DNA from: Microbacterium sp. Root61
GTDB taxonomy: Bacteria; Actinomycetota; Actinomycetes; Actinomycetales; Microbacteriaceae
Direction of reading: 5' to 3'
Assembly: GCF_001427525.1 (NCBI RefSeq)
Contig: NZ_LMGU01000001.1
Span: forward strand, 1 to 64,000
Length of the DNA stretch: 64,000 nucleotides
Shown: positions 19,539-28,821 of the stretch, in pieces
Numbering within the stretch: position 1 is the first letter of the stretch
How the letters are laid out: each line of letters begins with the position of its first letter
Position numbers and translations under genes: made by a program
Notes under the pieces: generated by a model
Database searches by the model: none
The model's input: only the letters and a program-made list of their open reading frames with translations
Told to the model about the DNA's origin: nothing

Positions 19539-19865
19539 CGAGGTTCCTTTGTGATCAGGCGTACCCGCGGAGTCTCGCCGACGCGAAGTCGGCGCGACGA
19601 GCTTCACGGTACAACGCTCGAAGTATGGCGGAGAAAGCTCGGAAACCTGGCAGAGCGCGTCTGTAGACCAGTCGCAATGCGGGCGTGGAGCCCCGGATCT
19701 GATCGAATCGGCGAACCAACTACGACGCGACCAAGCTGCCGCTCGTTGCCGCGAGTTACGGTATCTCTGCTGAGAACTGGGCTCTCGCCCCTCGGCCGCC
19801 CCGGCGAGCCGGCTCTGAGCGTCGTGTGCTGCGGAGGTCCGTCCTCTGCGCATCGCGCCATCGGC
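19539..19865. other. Non-coding gap, 327 nt
   Basis: Between the NIPSNAP gene (leftward, starts at 19538) and the stop of the SRPBCC gene (19866). Short open frames here lack family motifs and ribosome-binding sites. The sequence is less GC-rich than its neighbours in places (for example around 19680-19760). No terminator, RNA gene or repeat was recognised. The NIPSNAP promoter must lie in the left part. Confidence 0.5.
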
Positions 19866-20342
19866 TCAGCGGTAGAAACCTTCGCGCACGTTGATGCCGT
19901 GCTCCACCCAGACCTTGAGCGCAGTCAGCATCATCGTCCAGCCTTCGCAATTGCCGAACGCCGCGGTCGCTCCTTCGGGGGTCGGCAGCCACGATGATTC
20001 AGTGATCGTCACCAGGGTCCGTGAGCCGTCGTCGATCGGCTCAAACTCGAAGGTGACCCGAGTGGCGCCGTTCTCCCGGGCGGATGCCTTGCCGTCCCAT
20101 TCGACGACGATCCTGCGGGGCGCGTCGGCTTCGACCACCGTGACGGGGAACGCGCCGGGGAAGTCGGCGAAGTCCCATGCGACCTTCGTGCCGGACTCCA
20201 GCCTGCCTTGCGCCCCACCCGTCGTGAAGTAGCGCGAGAGTTGTGCGGGGTCGGCGACGGCCTCATACACCTCCTCCGGCGTGCGGGCGACTCGCCCGGA
20301 GACGGAGAAGGAGAGTTCGGTGAGGTTCATTTCGTCATTCAT
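19866..20342 (-). CDS. SRPBCC (START/AHSA1-like) domain protein
   Basis: 158 aa. RVARTPEEVYEAVADPAQLSRYFT at the N-terminus, WDFADFPG and FEFEPIDDGSRTLVTITESSW are typical of the AHSA1 branch, which forms a ligand-binding cavity. The C-terminal GWTMMLTALKVWVEHG helix completes the fold. Starts at ATG 20342, 16 bp from the divergent ArsR start; ATG 20330 (MNLTEL) is an alternative. ArsR/AHSA1 pairs are common and the regulator probably controls this gene. Confidence 0.85.
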   Translation of the reverse strand: MNDEMNLTELSFSVSGRVARTPEEVYEAVADPAQLSRYFTTGGAQGRLESGTKVAWDFADFPGAFPVTVVEADAPRRIVVEWDGKASARENGATRVTFEFEPIDDGSRTLVTITESSWLPTPEGATAAFGNCEGWTMMLTALKVWVEHGINVREGFYR

Positions 20343-20362
20343 GTTATATTTATACAACATGA
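20339..20362. promoter_or_regulatory. Divergent operator-promoter palindrome between SRPBCC and arsR genes
   Basis: CATGTTATA (20339-20347) and TACAACATG (20354-20362) form an inverted repeat (8 of 9 matching) with an AT-rich centre. Both start codons lie in the arms. TATATT (20345-20350) lies 8 nt before the arsR ATG; on the other strand TATAAA lies 6 nt before the SRPBCC ATG. Both transcripts would be leaderless and both covered by one ArsR-type operator. Confidence 0.6.
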
Positions 20363-20685
20363 ATGAGGCGACGGACAAGGATGCCGACGATGACCGCGTG
20401 TTCAAGGCGCTGGCGTCGCCGGTGCGTCGCCGCATGCTGGACGCGCTGAAGGGCTCATCCCACACCACGGGGTCGTTGTGCGCGCTGTTCCCCGAGCTGG
20501 ACCGCACTACGGTGCTTCAGCATCTGCGCGTGCTGGAGGGGGCTGAACTCGTCATCGGTCGAAAGGTGGGTCGCGAGCGGCACCTCGCGCTGGCGCCGCT
20601 TCCGATCAAGCGCATCCACGACCGCTGGATCAGCGAGTACATGCACGCCGCGGTCGATCTGCTCGACGAGCTGGACGCGGAGTGA
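20359..20685 (+). CDS. ArsR family transcriptional regulator
   Basis: 108 aa winged-helix repressor. VFKALASPVRRRMLDALKG, then LCALFPELDRTTVLQHLRVLEGAELV is the ArsR helix-turn-helix. No Cys cluster for metal sensing is visible (single Cys), so this is the non-metal ArsR/PadR-like type usually paired with AHSA1-domain proteins. ATG 20359 follows the shared AT-rich palindrome. Ends before a bidirectional terminator. Confidence 0.9.
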   Translation: MNEATDKDADDDRVFKALASPVRRRMLDALKGSSHTTGSLCALFPELDRTTVLQHLRVLEGAELVIGRKVGRERHLALAPLPIKRIHDRWISEYMHAAVDLLDELDAE

Positions 20686-20722
20686 CGGCGAGCGCACTCG
20701 ATTCGGCCTCCAGAGCCGAAGA

Positions 20723-20756
20723 CGAGCGGCCCCACCCGGAGGGGTGAGGCCGCTCG
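20723..20756. terminator. Bidirectional hairpin terminator
   Basis: CGAGCGGCC (20723-20731) pairs with GGCCGCTCG (20748-20756); inner CCACC and GGGTG extend the stem. It lies between the convergent arsR (+) and SDR (-) genes. Confidence 0.7.
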
Positions 20757-20773
20757 AATGGTGCGGGGCGGTT

Positions 20774-21532
20774 TCAGAAGATGCTGTCCCCGCGGACCGT
20801 CGCGTCGGCTCCGCCGTCCAGGAAGATGACCTGACCCGTCACGTGCGAGTTCTCCTCGCTCACCAACCACGCGAGCAGTCGGGCGGGAACCTCAGGCTCG
20901 GCCGGTCCGTTGAGGGGCGCCGGCACCATGCCGAGGAGCATCGCGTGCCCTTCCGGAGTGGAGAGGATCTCTTCGGTCATCGGCGTGCGGATGACTCCGG
21001 GCGCCACGGCATTGATCGGGATGCCTGCACCCGCCCACTCGGCGGTGATCGATTGACGACGTACCCAGAGCGATACCGCGCGCTTCGACGTCGCGTAGAG
21101 GAACTGCTCGCGCCCATCCTTCGCCGCAGCCGCCGACTCCTCGGCGATGACGGTTTCGTCGCCGCTCAGATACGCCTCGAGCAGGGCCTCATCGACCTCG
21201 AGCGCGGCGGCGAAGGACGACACCGCCACCGCCCGGGGAGCGGGCGAATCAGCCAGCAGCGGTCGCAGTCCGTCGAGGGTCGCGACAGCGCCGAGATAGT
21301 TGACCTCCGCGGGCCCGCCGGCGATCGCGAGGATGCCATCGATCCCGCCCGGCGAGAGCGCGTGCACCTTCTCGACGAGCGAATCCCGCGCGGACTTGAG
21401 CGACAGATCGGCGATGATCTCGGCATCGCGCAGGTCGATTCCGATGACCTTGTGGCCCGCCGCTCGCAGGAGCGACGCTGTTGCCTTGCCGATTCCCGAT
21501 GCTGAGCCGGTCATGGCGTAAGTTCTGACCAC
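20774..21532 (-). CDS. Short-chain dehydrogenase/reductase
   Basis: 252 aa. NAD(P)-binding motif TGSASGIGKA at residues 8-17, IDLRD after the second strand (an acidic residue, suggesting NAD preference), catalytic YATSK and a downstream PGVIRTPM. The C-terminus FLDGGADA is standard. GTG 21532 is chosen because AAGGAGG (minus strand) lies 9 nt upstream; ATG within the motif would truncate the first strand. Gene order suggests an operon with the esterase gene upstream, under the divergent TetR regulator. Substrate unknown (hydroxysteroid-dehydrogenase-like). Confidence 0.85.
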   Translation of the reverse strand: MVRTYAMTGSASGIGKATASLLRAAGHKVIGIDLRDAEIIADLSLKSARDSLVEKVHALSPGGIDGILAIAGGPAEVNYLGAVATLDGLRPLLADSPAPRAVAVSSFAAALEVDEALLEAYLSGDETVIAEESAAAAKDGREQFLYATSKRAVSLWVRRQSITAEWAGAGIPINAVAPGVIRTPMTEEILSTPEGHAMLLGMVPAPLNGPAEPEVPARLLAWLVSEENSHVTGQVIFLDGGADATVRGDSIF

Positions 21533-21570
21533 GTTGTGAGTCCTCCTTGGGTGCTGGGGTGGTGGTATGG

Positions 21571-22533
21571 CTAGAGCGCGGCGAGGACGCGGCACCTGTC
21601 CGCGAACGAGCGGCGCGACACATCGATGTCGACGCTGACGCGGTCGTGCCCGTGCGTGACGCCGGGGAGCACGTGCAGTTCGCACGAGATCCCGGCGGCG
21701 TGGAGGCGTTGGGCGTAAGAGATCGACTCGTTGCGGAAGATGTCGAGCTCGCCGACCTCGATGTACGCCGGCGCAAGGCCGCTGAAGTCGCGGAGGCGCG
21801 CGGGCGCAGCGATCGGCGAGACGTCGTCGCCGGCGATGTCGTCTCCCAGTACGGCGGTCCAGCACGTCCAGTTGGAGTCCCAGTCCCACGCCGCGTAGGG
21901 GGCGATGGAGGGATCGGGAGTGATCGTGCGGTCATCCAGCATCGGGTACACGAGGATCTGCTTCGCGAGCGCGACGCCCCGATCGCGAGCGAGGATCGCC
22001 GCACCCGCGGCCACGCCGCCGCCGCCGCTGTCGCCCATCACGGCGATCCGCTGGGGATCGATCCACAGCTCGGCGGCTCGCGCGATCAGCCAGTCGATCG
22101 CGTCCGCCGCATCCGTCGCCATCCCCGTACCCGGGTTCTCCGGGGCGAGACGGTAGTCGACCGAGGCGAACGGCACACCGGACTGCTGCACGTAGTACTT
22201 GACCAGATCGTCGTAGTACTCCGCCTTGCCGGCCACCATGCCGCCGCCGTGCAGATAGACCACGGCGGGGCCCGCCGTGTCGGTCGCCAGGTTCTCAGGC
22301 GTGAACCATCGGACTTCGAACTGCCCCTCGTTCGAGGACGCGACCATATGTTGTGTGAGGCTCACACCCGTGGACGGGGGTGCGGGACATGCGGGCATCG
22401 ACGCGTCGATCATCGTGCGCAGTGCCTGGACATCGCCGCGAGCCGGGGGAGTGAAGTCGCCGAACGACTGGAGGGTCTCGGCCATGGCCGTGTAGATCGC
22501 GGTGATCTGTGGATCGAGCATCATCTTTGACAT
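21571..22533 (-). CDS. Alpha/beta hydrolase, HSL-type esterase
   Basis: 320 aa. Oxyanion motif YLHGGGMV, nucleophile elbow GDSGGGG, and a late GELDIF Asp with THGHD His complete the hormone-sensitive-lipase triad. GAAAGGAAG precedes ATG 22533 on the minus strand. First gene of a leftward esterase-SDR unit; the divergent tetR and a CGGACA/TGTCCG palindrome at 22572-22585 lie in front of it. Confidence 0.9.
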   Translation of the reverse strand: MSKMMLDPQITAIYTAMAETLQSFGDFTPPARGDVQALRTMIDASMPACPAPPSTGVSLTQHMVASSNEGQFEVRWFTPENLATDTAGPAVVYLHGGGMVAGKAEYYDDLVKYYVQQSGVPFASVDYRLAPENPGTGMATDAADAIDWLIARAAELWIDPQRIAVMGDSGGGGVAAGAAILARDRGVALAKQILVYPMLDDRTITPDPSIAPYAAWDWDSNWTCWTAVLGDDIAGDDVSPIAAPARLRDFSGLAPAYIEVGELDIFRNESISYAQRLHAAGISCELHVLPGVTHGHDRVSVDIDVSRRSFADRCRVLAAL

Positions 22534-22571
22534 CTCGACTTCCTTTCGGTGGAGGTTGGAGAACACACTAA

Positions 22572-22585
22572 CGGACATCTGTCCG
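22572..22585. promoter_or_regulatory. Candidate TetR operator
   Basis: Perfect inverted repeat CGGACA-TC-TGTCCG in the 89-bp divergent region between the esterase and tetR genes. A further TGTCC lies 7 nt downstream of it. It is well placed to repress both directions. Confidence 0.65.
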
Positions 22586-22622
22586 ATTGTTGTCCACTAC
22601 TCTCAAAGTGAGGAGGTGACCG

Positions 22623-23276
22623 ATGGGATTGACCGGAATTCCGCCCGCGGCGTTCATGCGTGAGGGCGACCCCACCGATCCGCGATCGATGCGGACGCGC
22701 AGCCAGTTGCTCGCGGCCTACGAGCAGCTCCTCGAATCGGGCAGCACGCCGACGGTCGCGGAGCTCGTGCGCGTGGCCGGCGTGAGCAGAAGCTCGTTCT
22801 ACACGCACTTCGCGGGCATCGAGGACGTGGGTGTCGCGGCGCTCCGTTCGGTTCTCGACGCGTTCGACCCGCCCCAGGAGGAGAGGGAGCCCGGCCGGCC
22901 TGTCGGGCCGACGGCCGCGAGCTTCCGCGATCTGTTCGGCCACCTCGCCGAGCACCGGGATCTGTGCGTGGCGGTCCTCGTCCTGGACGGGCAGATGCCG
23001 GCGCTCGCCGAACTGCACGGGGCGTTGGTGGCGCACCTCGTCGCCGCGATCGAGCAGGCGCCCGCCAAGCCCGTCGGATTCGACGTGCAGCGTGGTGCGC
23101 GGTTCCTCGTCGGAGGGATACTCGCACTGCTGCACGCGGACCTGCAGGCGGCGGAGTCCGATGTCGACGATGTCGCCCAGACGATCGCGGCCATGCTCCC
23201 GGACTGGCTGGCGCGGGACAACCTTCTCGACGCGCCGCTGTCGGTCTCTCCCAGCGCTGGGGCAGCGGGCCGATGA
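22623..23276 (+). CDS. TetR family transcriptional regulator
   Basis: 217 aa. The N-terminal helix-turn-helix spans about residues 25-65 (TRSQLLAAYEQLLESGSTPTV then ELVRVAGVSRSSFYTHF). The helical C-terminal ligand domain ends with an unconserved tail. AGGAGG precedes ATG 22623. Divergent from the esterase-SDR unit it probably regulates. Confidence 0.88.
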   Translation: MGLTGIPPAAFMREGDPTDPRSMRTRSQLLAAYEQLLESGSTPTVAELVRVAGVSRSSFYTHFAGIEDVGVAALRSVLDAFDPPQEEREPGRPVGPTAASFRDLFGHLAEHRDLCVAVLVLDGQMPALAELHGALVAHLVAAIEQAPAKPVGFDVQRGARFLVGGILALLHADLQAAESDVDDVAQTIAAMLPDWLARDNLLDAPLSVSPSAGAAGR

Positions 23277-23691
23277 GCCGTCGCGCCTCGGGGTGAGGAA
23301 CGACATCTCGGGCGGGCGCCCGCGCCCGGGCGCGACAGGCCCCGCCGACCCCTTTTGTCACCAATTGTGATCATCAGTTTGTCTGAATGCTCGGCGGCTC
23401 GATACGTTGGTCACGCACCGCCGCCTCAGGGCGCCGCTGCTCGGAATCGACCATCCGCAGGCCCTGCCTCCGTATGACCTCCGATAGGTCAACGGCGACG
23501 GCGAACGATTTGTGATCCTCCCCAGCGATACCCCCACTGGAGAGGATGCGGATGCGTGACGTGATCGGGTGCACAACATCCCCGGCGTCCTCATTCCCAG
23601 ACGTGTTTCGCAGTCGCTCGTGCGCGCGTGCCGTCACCCGGCTGTCGCCTTGCGCGACGTCCGACAGCTCCATCTAACAGAGAGATCGCGA
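23277..23691. other. Long 5' region of the opp operon, 415 nt
   Basis: No credible gene. TTGTCT (23379-23384) and TACGTT (23403-23408), 18 nt apart, are a possible promoter, which would leave a leader of about 277 nt. TCACCAATTGTGA (23359-23371) upstream is nearly symmetric and could bind a regulator. No riboswitch motif was recognised. A 99-codon minus-strand frame (23374-23673) lacks motifs. Confidence 0.35.
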
Positions 23692-25302
23692 ATGATCCGG
23701 AACACCCGTCGTGCGGGCGCTGCAGCAGCCACCGCAGGCTTCATCATCGTGCTGGCCGGCTGCGCGGGTCCCGCGACCAGCGACGCCGACACGTTCGTCT
23801 TCCTGAGCGACCTCGAGCCGGTGTGCTTCGACACCGGTGGCTACCGCAACCTCGCCAACTACAGTGTCGCGCGTCAGATCTTCGACCCGCTCGTGCGCCA
23901 GGCGGCAGACGGAAGCTACTCGCCGGGCCTTGCCGACGAATGGTCCGTCGCCGAAGACGGCATCACCTGGACGCTGCACATCCGCGAGGGGATCACCTTC
24001 CACGACGGCACGACACTCGACGCGAACGACGTCCAGGCCAGCGCCGATCGCTTCACCGCCGAAGACACCACGCTGCTGAACATCGACTGGCTCGAGAGCT
24101 CGCGCGTCATCGACGACAACACCTGGGAGGCCACCCTCCCCAATCCGCAGGCCAACCTCCTGCAGCAGCTGTCGACCCCCGACTTCCCGGTGCTCTCCAG
24201 CGAGTCCATCGAGAAGTTCTCCGATGCCGACCGCTGCGCCGATCCGACCAACCTCGTCGGCACCGGGCCGTTCATCCCCGTCGAGTACGTGCACGGCGAG
24301 TCGCTGAAGCTCGAACGCAACGAGGACTACGAGTGGGGACCGGAGTACGCGACCCACACCGGACCGGCGAACGTGGAGAAGGTCGAGATCCGGTTCGTTC
24401 CCGAGACCCAGGCGCGCATCGGCGCGCTGCAGTCCGGTCAGGCCGACGCGGCATCCGCTGTTCCTCCGCTGAACGCGGCGCAGCTGGAATCCGCGGGCTT
24501 CCTGACGGTGGATGCCCCGGCCGCCGGCGTGCCGTTCGTCGCCATGCTCAACACGGCCACCGGCCCGACCAGCGACATCGCCGTGCGTGACGCGCTGTTC
24601 TCCGCTGCGGACCTCGACGGCATCGTCGAGAACATCTACGCCGGCCGCTACGACCGGGCCTGGACCACCCTCGCACCCACGACGGCCCCGGCCGGTTCGT
24701 ACAACGAGGACGTCGTCGAGAGCTACGCCTACGACCCGGCCCGCACCGAGGAGCTGCTCGTCGCGGCGGGCTATACCGAGGTGAACGAGGACGGCATCCG
24801 CGTCAACGCCACGGGGGAGCCGCTCGTGCTGCGCTGGGTGTTCGACAGCGGTGACATCCGCGACCAGCGCGATGTGCTCGCCGAGGCCATCCAGGCCGAT
24901 GTGCTCAAGAGCGGCATCGACATCCAGATCGAGAAGCTCGACACCGCGAGCTACCTGTCTCGCATCAAGGACGGCGACTTCGAGATCGCGGCAGAGTCGT
25001 GGGGCCAGTCGGATGCCTACATCATGCTGACCGTCGCCGGTCCGATCGTGAACTACCCGAAGTACGAAGACGACGAGGTCACCGGCTGGCTGTTCGAAGC
25101 CTGGGAGACCCTCGACGACGACGCGCACCGCGCCGAGCTGTACCGCAGCATCCAGGAGCGTCTGAGCGATCAGCGCGTCGTGATGCCGCTGTACGTGCAG
25201 AACTTCATCGTCGCGACGGCGGATGACATCAGCGGGATCGAGTTCGACCCGGTGGGCTACCCGACCGCGTTCTACGGCGTGCAAAAGGGTTCCGCTCAGT
25301 GA
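23692..25302 (+). CDS. ABC transporter substrate-binding lipoprotein, peptide/nickel (SBP family 5)
   Basis: 536 aa. Signal peptide with lipobox LAGC (Cys24). WTLHIREGITFHDGTTLDANDV, then GTGPFIPVEYVHGESLKLERNEDY and the C-terminal ERLSDQRVVMPLYVQNF are SBP_bac_5 features. Located outside the membrane, it delivers the ligand to the permeases encoded next. ATG 23692 has AGAGAG upstream. The stop overlaps the permease GTG (GTGA). The ligand (oligopeptide, sugar or other) cannot be deduced. Confidence 0.92.
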   Translation: MIRNTRRAGAAAATAGFIIVLAGCAGPATSDADTFVFLSDLEPVCFDTGGYRNLANYSVARQIFDPLVRQAADGSYSPGLADEWSVAEDGITWTLHIREGITFHDGTTLDANDVQASADRFTAEDTTLLNIDWLESSRVIDDNTWEATLPNPQANLLQQLSTPDFPVLSSESIEKFSDADRCADPTNLVGTGPFIPVEYVHGESLKLERNEDYEWGPEYATHTGPANVEKVEIRFVPETQARIGALQSGQADAASAVPPLNAAQLESAGFLTVDAPAAGVPFVAMLNTATGPTSDIAVRDALFSAADLDGIVENIYAGRYDRAWTTLAPTTAPAGSYNEDVVESYAYDPARTEELLVAAGYTEVNEDGIRVNATGEPLVLRWVFDSGDIRDQRDVLAEAIQADVLKSGIDIQIEKLDTASYLSRIKDGDFEIAAESWGQSDAYIMLTVAGPIVNYPKYEDDEVTGWLFEAWETLDDDAHRAELYRSIQERLSDQRVVMPLYVQNFIVATADDISGIEFDPVGYPTAFYGVQKGSAQ

Positions 25303-26324
25303 CGACGCCGGTTCGGCTCGACGGGGTGGGTGGCGCGATCGTGCCGCCCGCCCCGTCGGCGAACCTCCGCGCCCGCGCCATCGGGCGGGTGGCGCTGCGC
25401 AAGCTCATCGACATCGTCGTGGTCATGCTCGTCGCGGCGACGTTCGTCTTCCTCATGCTGCAGCTCATGCCGGGGGACCCCGCCGACGTGCTACTGAAGG
25501 GCGTCTTCGAGATCACGCCCGGTCTGCGCGCCGAAGTGATCGCGAACTACGGCCTGGATCGCCCGGTGTGGGAGCAGTACTGGCAGTTCATGACGGGCAT
25601 GTTCCGCGGTGACCTCGGGCAGAGTTACCTGCTGCGCCAGCCGGTCACCGAGATCATCGCGGCCAATATCGGCCCGACCGCGGCGCTCGCGGCATCCGCT
25701 CTGATCCTGGCGATCGTGCTCTCCGTCGTGGGTGCCACGCTGTCCTCTGGTCGCGGCCCGATCGCCCTGCTGCTGACGCAGACGTTCGAGCTGCTGGCGA
25801 TCTCGGTGCCGTCCTTCTGGATCGGCCTGCTGCTGCTGACCGCCTTCTCCTTCATGATCCCGATCTTCCCCTCCAGCGGTGCGGGCAGCTTCAGCGCTCT
25901 CGTCCTGCCCGCGATCACCCTCGCTATCCCCGTGACCGGCGTGCTCGCGCAGATCCTGCGGGAGCGGATGGAGGAGGCGCTGGACCAGCCCTTCGTCGTC
26001 ACCTCGCGCACCCGCGGCGCAGGGGACATGCGCATCCGCATCGTGCACGCCCTGCGTCACGCGGTGCTGCCCGCGCTGACCTACGCCGGCGCCGTGCTCG
26101 GCTCGCTGCTGATCGGCACCGCGGTCATCGAGACATTGTTCGCCCGCCCCGGCCTCGGCCGCGTGCTGCTGACCGCGGTGATCGCCAACGACATGCCGCT
26201 GATCATGGGCATCATCATCTTCGGCGCCCTCGTATTCGTCATCGTCAACTCGATCATCGACGTCCTCTCGGCGGCGATCGATCCGCGCACCCGCATCGAC
26301 TCGGGGGTGCGATCGGCATGGTGA
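25299..26324 (+). CDS. ABC transporter permease, OppB/DppB type
   Basis: 341 aa. After a 35-residue cytoplasmic stretch come six hydrophobic segments. LMPGDPADVLLKG is the typical DppB N-terminal loop, and RTRGAGDMRIRIVHALRHAVLP is the EAA-like loop contacting the ATPase. It starts at GTG 25299 overlapping the SBP stop and overlaps oppC by 7 nt. Confidence 0.92.
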   Translation: MTTPVRLDGVGGAIVPPAPSANLRARAIGRVALRKLIDIVVVMLVAATFVFLMLQLMPGDPADVLLKGVFEITPGLRAEVIANYGLDRPVWEQYWQFMTGMFRGDLGQSYLLRQPVTEIIAANIGPTAALAASALILAIVLSVVGATLSSGRGPIALLLTQTFELLAISVPSFWIGLLLLTAFSFMIPIFPSSGAGSFSALVLPAITLAIPVTGVLAQILRERMEEALDQPFVVTSRTRGAGDMRIRIVHALRHAVLPALTYAGAVLGSLLIGTAVIETLFARPGLGRVLLTAVIANDMPLIMGIIIFGALVFVIVNSIIDVLSAAIDPRTRIDSGVRSAW

Positions 26325-27184
26325 TCTCCAGCGCTGCGCTCGAAACGAGCATCAACCGCCCGCGTCGGGCGGTCACCGGGCACACGGTCGTCGCGATCCT
26401 CGCCGGGATCGTACTGCTCGGCGTGGTCATCATGGCGCTCTTCCCGTCGGTGTTCGCCCCCTACGACCCGTTGCTGGCGGATGCCGGCAACGCCCTGCAG
26501 CCGCCGAGCCCGGAGCATCTGCTCGGCACCGACCAGCTCGGTCGCGACGTCTACTCGCGCGTCATCTACGGCGCTCGTACGAGCCTGCTGCTCGGCCTCG
26601 GCGCCGTCGCCGTGGCCCTCGTCGGCGGTATCGTGATCGGCGTGCTCGCGGGCATGTCGCGCGGGGTCGTGGATCGCGTGCTCTCGCGCATCCTCGACAT
26701 CCTCTTCGCCTTCCCCGACCTGCTCATCGCGATCGTGCTCGTCGCGATCCTCGGGGTCAGCCTCCCCACCCTGCTCATCGCTATCGGCATCGGCGCGATC
26801 CCCGGCTACGCCCGCATCCTGCGCAGCCAGGTGCAGCTGGTCCGGTCGTCGGGCTACGTCGAATCGGCCACCGGGCTGGGCGTGCCGGGCGTACTCGTGG
26901 CGATCCGCCACATCATCCCGAACTCCATCGGTCCGCTGCTCGTGCTCGCCACGATCGGCATCGGCACCGCGATCATCGCCGGTTCCGCGCTGAGCTTCGT
27001 CGGACTCGGCGCCCAGCCACCGACGCCGGAGTGGGGCCTGATGCTGTCCGAGAGCCGCAACTACCTCGCCCTCGCGCCGTGGCTCGGCGTCTGGCCGGGA
27101 GTGTTCCTGGCCGTCACCGTGGTGTCGATCAACCTGGTCGGCCGGTGGCTGCAGCGCCGCTTCGTCTCGGGGGTGACGCGATGA
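26318..27184 (+). CDS. ABC transporter permease, OppC/DppC type
   Basis: 288 aa. PPSPEHLLGTDQLGRDVYSRVIYGARTSL is the strongly conserved OppC entry motif. Six membrane segments; ATGLGVPGVLVAIRHIIPNSIGPLLV is the EAA loop; GLGAQPPTPEWGLML near the C-terminus is typical. Overlaps both neighbours. Confidence 0.93.
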   Translation: MVISSAALETSINRPRRAVTGHTVVAILAGIVLLGVVIMALFPSVFAPYDPLLADAGNALQPPSPEHLLGTDQLGRDVYSRVIYGARTSLLLGLGAVAVALVGGIVIGVLAGMSRGVVDRVLSRILDILFAFPDLLIAIVLVAILGVSLPTLLIAIGIGAIPGYARILRSQVQLVRSSGYVESATGLGVPGVLVAIRHIIPNSIGPLLVLATIGIGTAIIAGSALSFVGLGAQPPTPEWGLMLSESRNYLALAPWLGVWPGVFLAVTVVSINLVGRWLQRRFVSGVTR

Positions 27185-28812
27185 CGGATGCCTCGATCCT
27201 CTCCGTCGAGAACCTTTCGGTGAGCTTCGACGGCGGCGCCTCGACCGTCGTGCGCGGGATCTCGTTCTCGCTCGCGCCGGGAGAGTGCGTGGCGCTGGTC
27301 GGCGAGTCCGGCTCGGGCAAGTCCGTCACGGCGCGCGCCCTGCTCGGCGTCTCCGGTCGCAACGCCACGGTCACCGCGACCGAGCTGCGCTGGCGCGACA
27401 CCGACCTGACTCTGCTCGACGAGCGGGCATGGCGACAGGTGCGCGGGCGCGGCATCGGGCTCGTGCTGCAGGACGCGCTGGGCTCGCTCGACCCGCTCCG
27501 CCGCGTCGGCGCCGAGGTCGGCGAGACACTCGCCGTGCACGACATGGGGTCACGCTCCGAGCGTGCCGAGCGCGTCCGCGAGCTGCTGACCGAGGTCGGC
27601 ATCCCCGAACCGGAGCTGCGCGCCCGCCAACTGCCGCACGAGCTGTCCGGTGGCCTCCGCCAGCGCGCCCTCATCGCGTCCGCGATCGCCGGCTCGCCCG
27701 AGATCGTCATCGCCGACGAGCCGACGACCGCCCTCGACGTCACCGTCCAGGCGCGGATCCTCGACCTGCTCGGCGCGCTCAAGGCCCAGGGCACCGGCCT
27801 CGTGCTGATCTCGCACGACCTCGCGGTCGTCGGGCGCCTCGCCGATCGGGTGATCGTGATGCGCCACGGCGAGGTCGTCGAAGAAGGCGACGCCCGCGAC
27901 GTGCTCACCGCGCCGCGCACCGACTACGCGCGTGAGCTCATCCGCGCCGTCCCGACACCGGATGCCCGCGGCCGGTCGCTGATCACCGGCGAATCACTGC
28001 CTGAAGCACCCCCGATCGATCCGGATGCCGCCCCGGTCGTGTCGGTGCGGGACGTCGTCAAGAGATACCGCACCGGCGCGCGCGGCGAGTTCACCGCCCT
28101 CGATGGGGTGTCGTTCGACCTGGCCCGCGGCGAGGTGCTCGGCGTCGTCGGCGAGTCCGGTTCCGGCAAGTCCACGCTGGGCCGCATCGTCCTCGGTCTC
28201 GTCGCGCCCGACGCAGGCGAGGTGCGCGTGCACGGCGAGCAGTGGGCAGGCGTCCGCGGTGCTCAGCGCCGGGCGCTGCGCCGCCGCATCCAGACCGTCT
28301 CGCAGGATCCGCTCGGCTCGTTCGACCCGCGCTACACCGTCGCCCGCATCATCGGCGAGGCACTTCCGGCGCTGAGCCGTGCGCAACGCCGCACCCGCAC
28401 GATCGACTTGCTGCGCTCGGTCGGGCTGGGGGAGGAGCACCTCGAGCGACGGCCCCGCACGCTGTCCGGCGGGCAGCGCCAGCGCGTCGCGATCGCCCGG
28501 GCGCTGGCTCCCGAGCCCGACGTGATCGTGTGCGACGAAGCCGTGTCGGCGCTCGATGTCACCGTCCAGGCGCAGGTGCTCGAGCTTCTCGGCCGCCTGC
28601 GCGTGACCACCGGCGTCGCAATCGTCTTCATCTCGCACGACCTCGGGGTCGTGCACCATATCGCCGATCGGGTGCTGGTCATGCGGGATGGCGCGGTCGT
28701 CGAGTCCGGCGAGGTGCACGACGTGTTCACCGCACCCCGATCCGAGTACACGAAGTCTCTGCTCGCCGCGATCCCGGCGCTGCCGGAACCCGTCGCGCCG
28801 GCGCAGGCGTGA
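27181..28812 (+). CDS. ABC transporter ATP-binding protein, fused OppD-OppF
   Basis: 543 aa with two complete nucleotide-binding domains. The first has Walker A GESGSGKS, signature LSGGLRQR and Walker B IVIADEPTTALD; the second has GESGSGKS, LSGGQRQR and VIVCDEAVSALD. In the second Walker B segment Ala follows the Glu (DEA) where DEP is usual, a common variant. One polypeptide replaces separate OppD and OppF. ATG 27181 overlaps oppC by 4 nt. Confidence 0.93.
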   Translation: MTDASILSVENLSVSFDGGASTVVRGISFSLAPGECVALVGESGSGKSVTARALLGVSGRNATVTATELRWRDTDLTLLDERAWRQVRGRGIGLVLQDALGSLDPLRRVGAEVGETLAVHDMGSRSERAERVRELLTEVGIPEPELRARQLPHELSGGLRQRALIASAIAGSPEIVIADEPTTALDVTVQARILDLLGALKAQGTGLVLISHDLAVVGRLADRVIVMRHGEVVEEGDARDVLTAPRTDYARELIRAVPTPDARGRSLITGESLPEAPPIDPDAAPVVSVRDVVKRYRTGARGEFTALDGVSFDLARGEVLGVVGESGSGKSTLGRIVLGLVAPDAGEVRVHGEQWAGVRGAQRRALRRRIQTVSQDPLGSFDPRYTVARIIGEALPALSRAQRRTRTIDLLRSVGLGEEHLERRPRTLSGGQRQRVAIARALAPEPDVIVCDEAVSALDVTVQAQVLELLGRLRVTTGVAIVFISHDLGVVHHIADRVLVMRDGAVVESGEVHDVFTAPRSEYTKSLLAAIPALPEPVAPAQA

Positions 28813-28821
28813 GGAGTGACC

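Noticed and set aside
23374..23673. 99-codon minus-strand frame in the opp leader region
   Set aside because: Composition is less biased than most shadows, but it has no recognisable motif or RBS and lies over the probable opp promoter.
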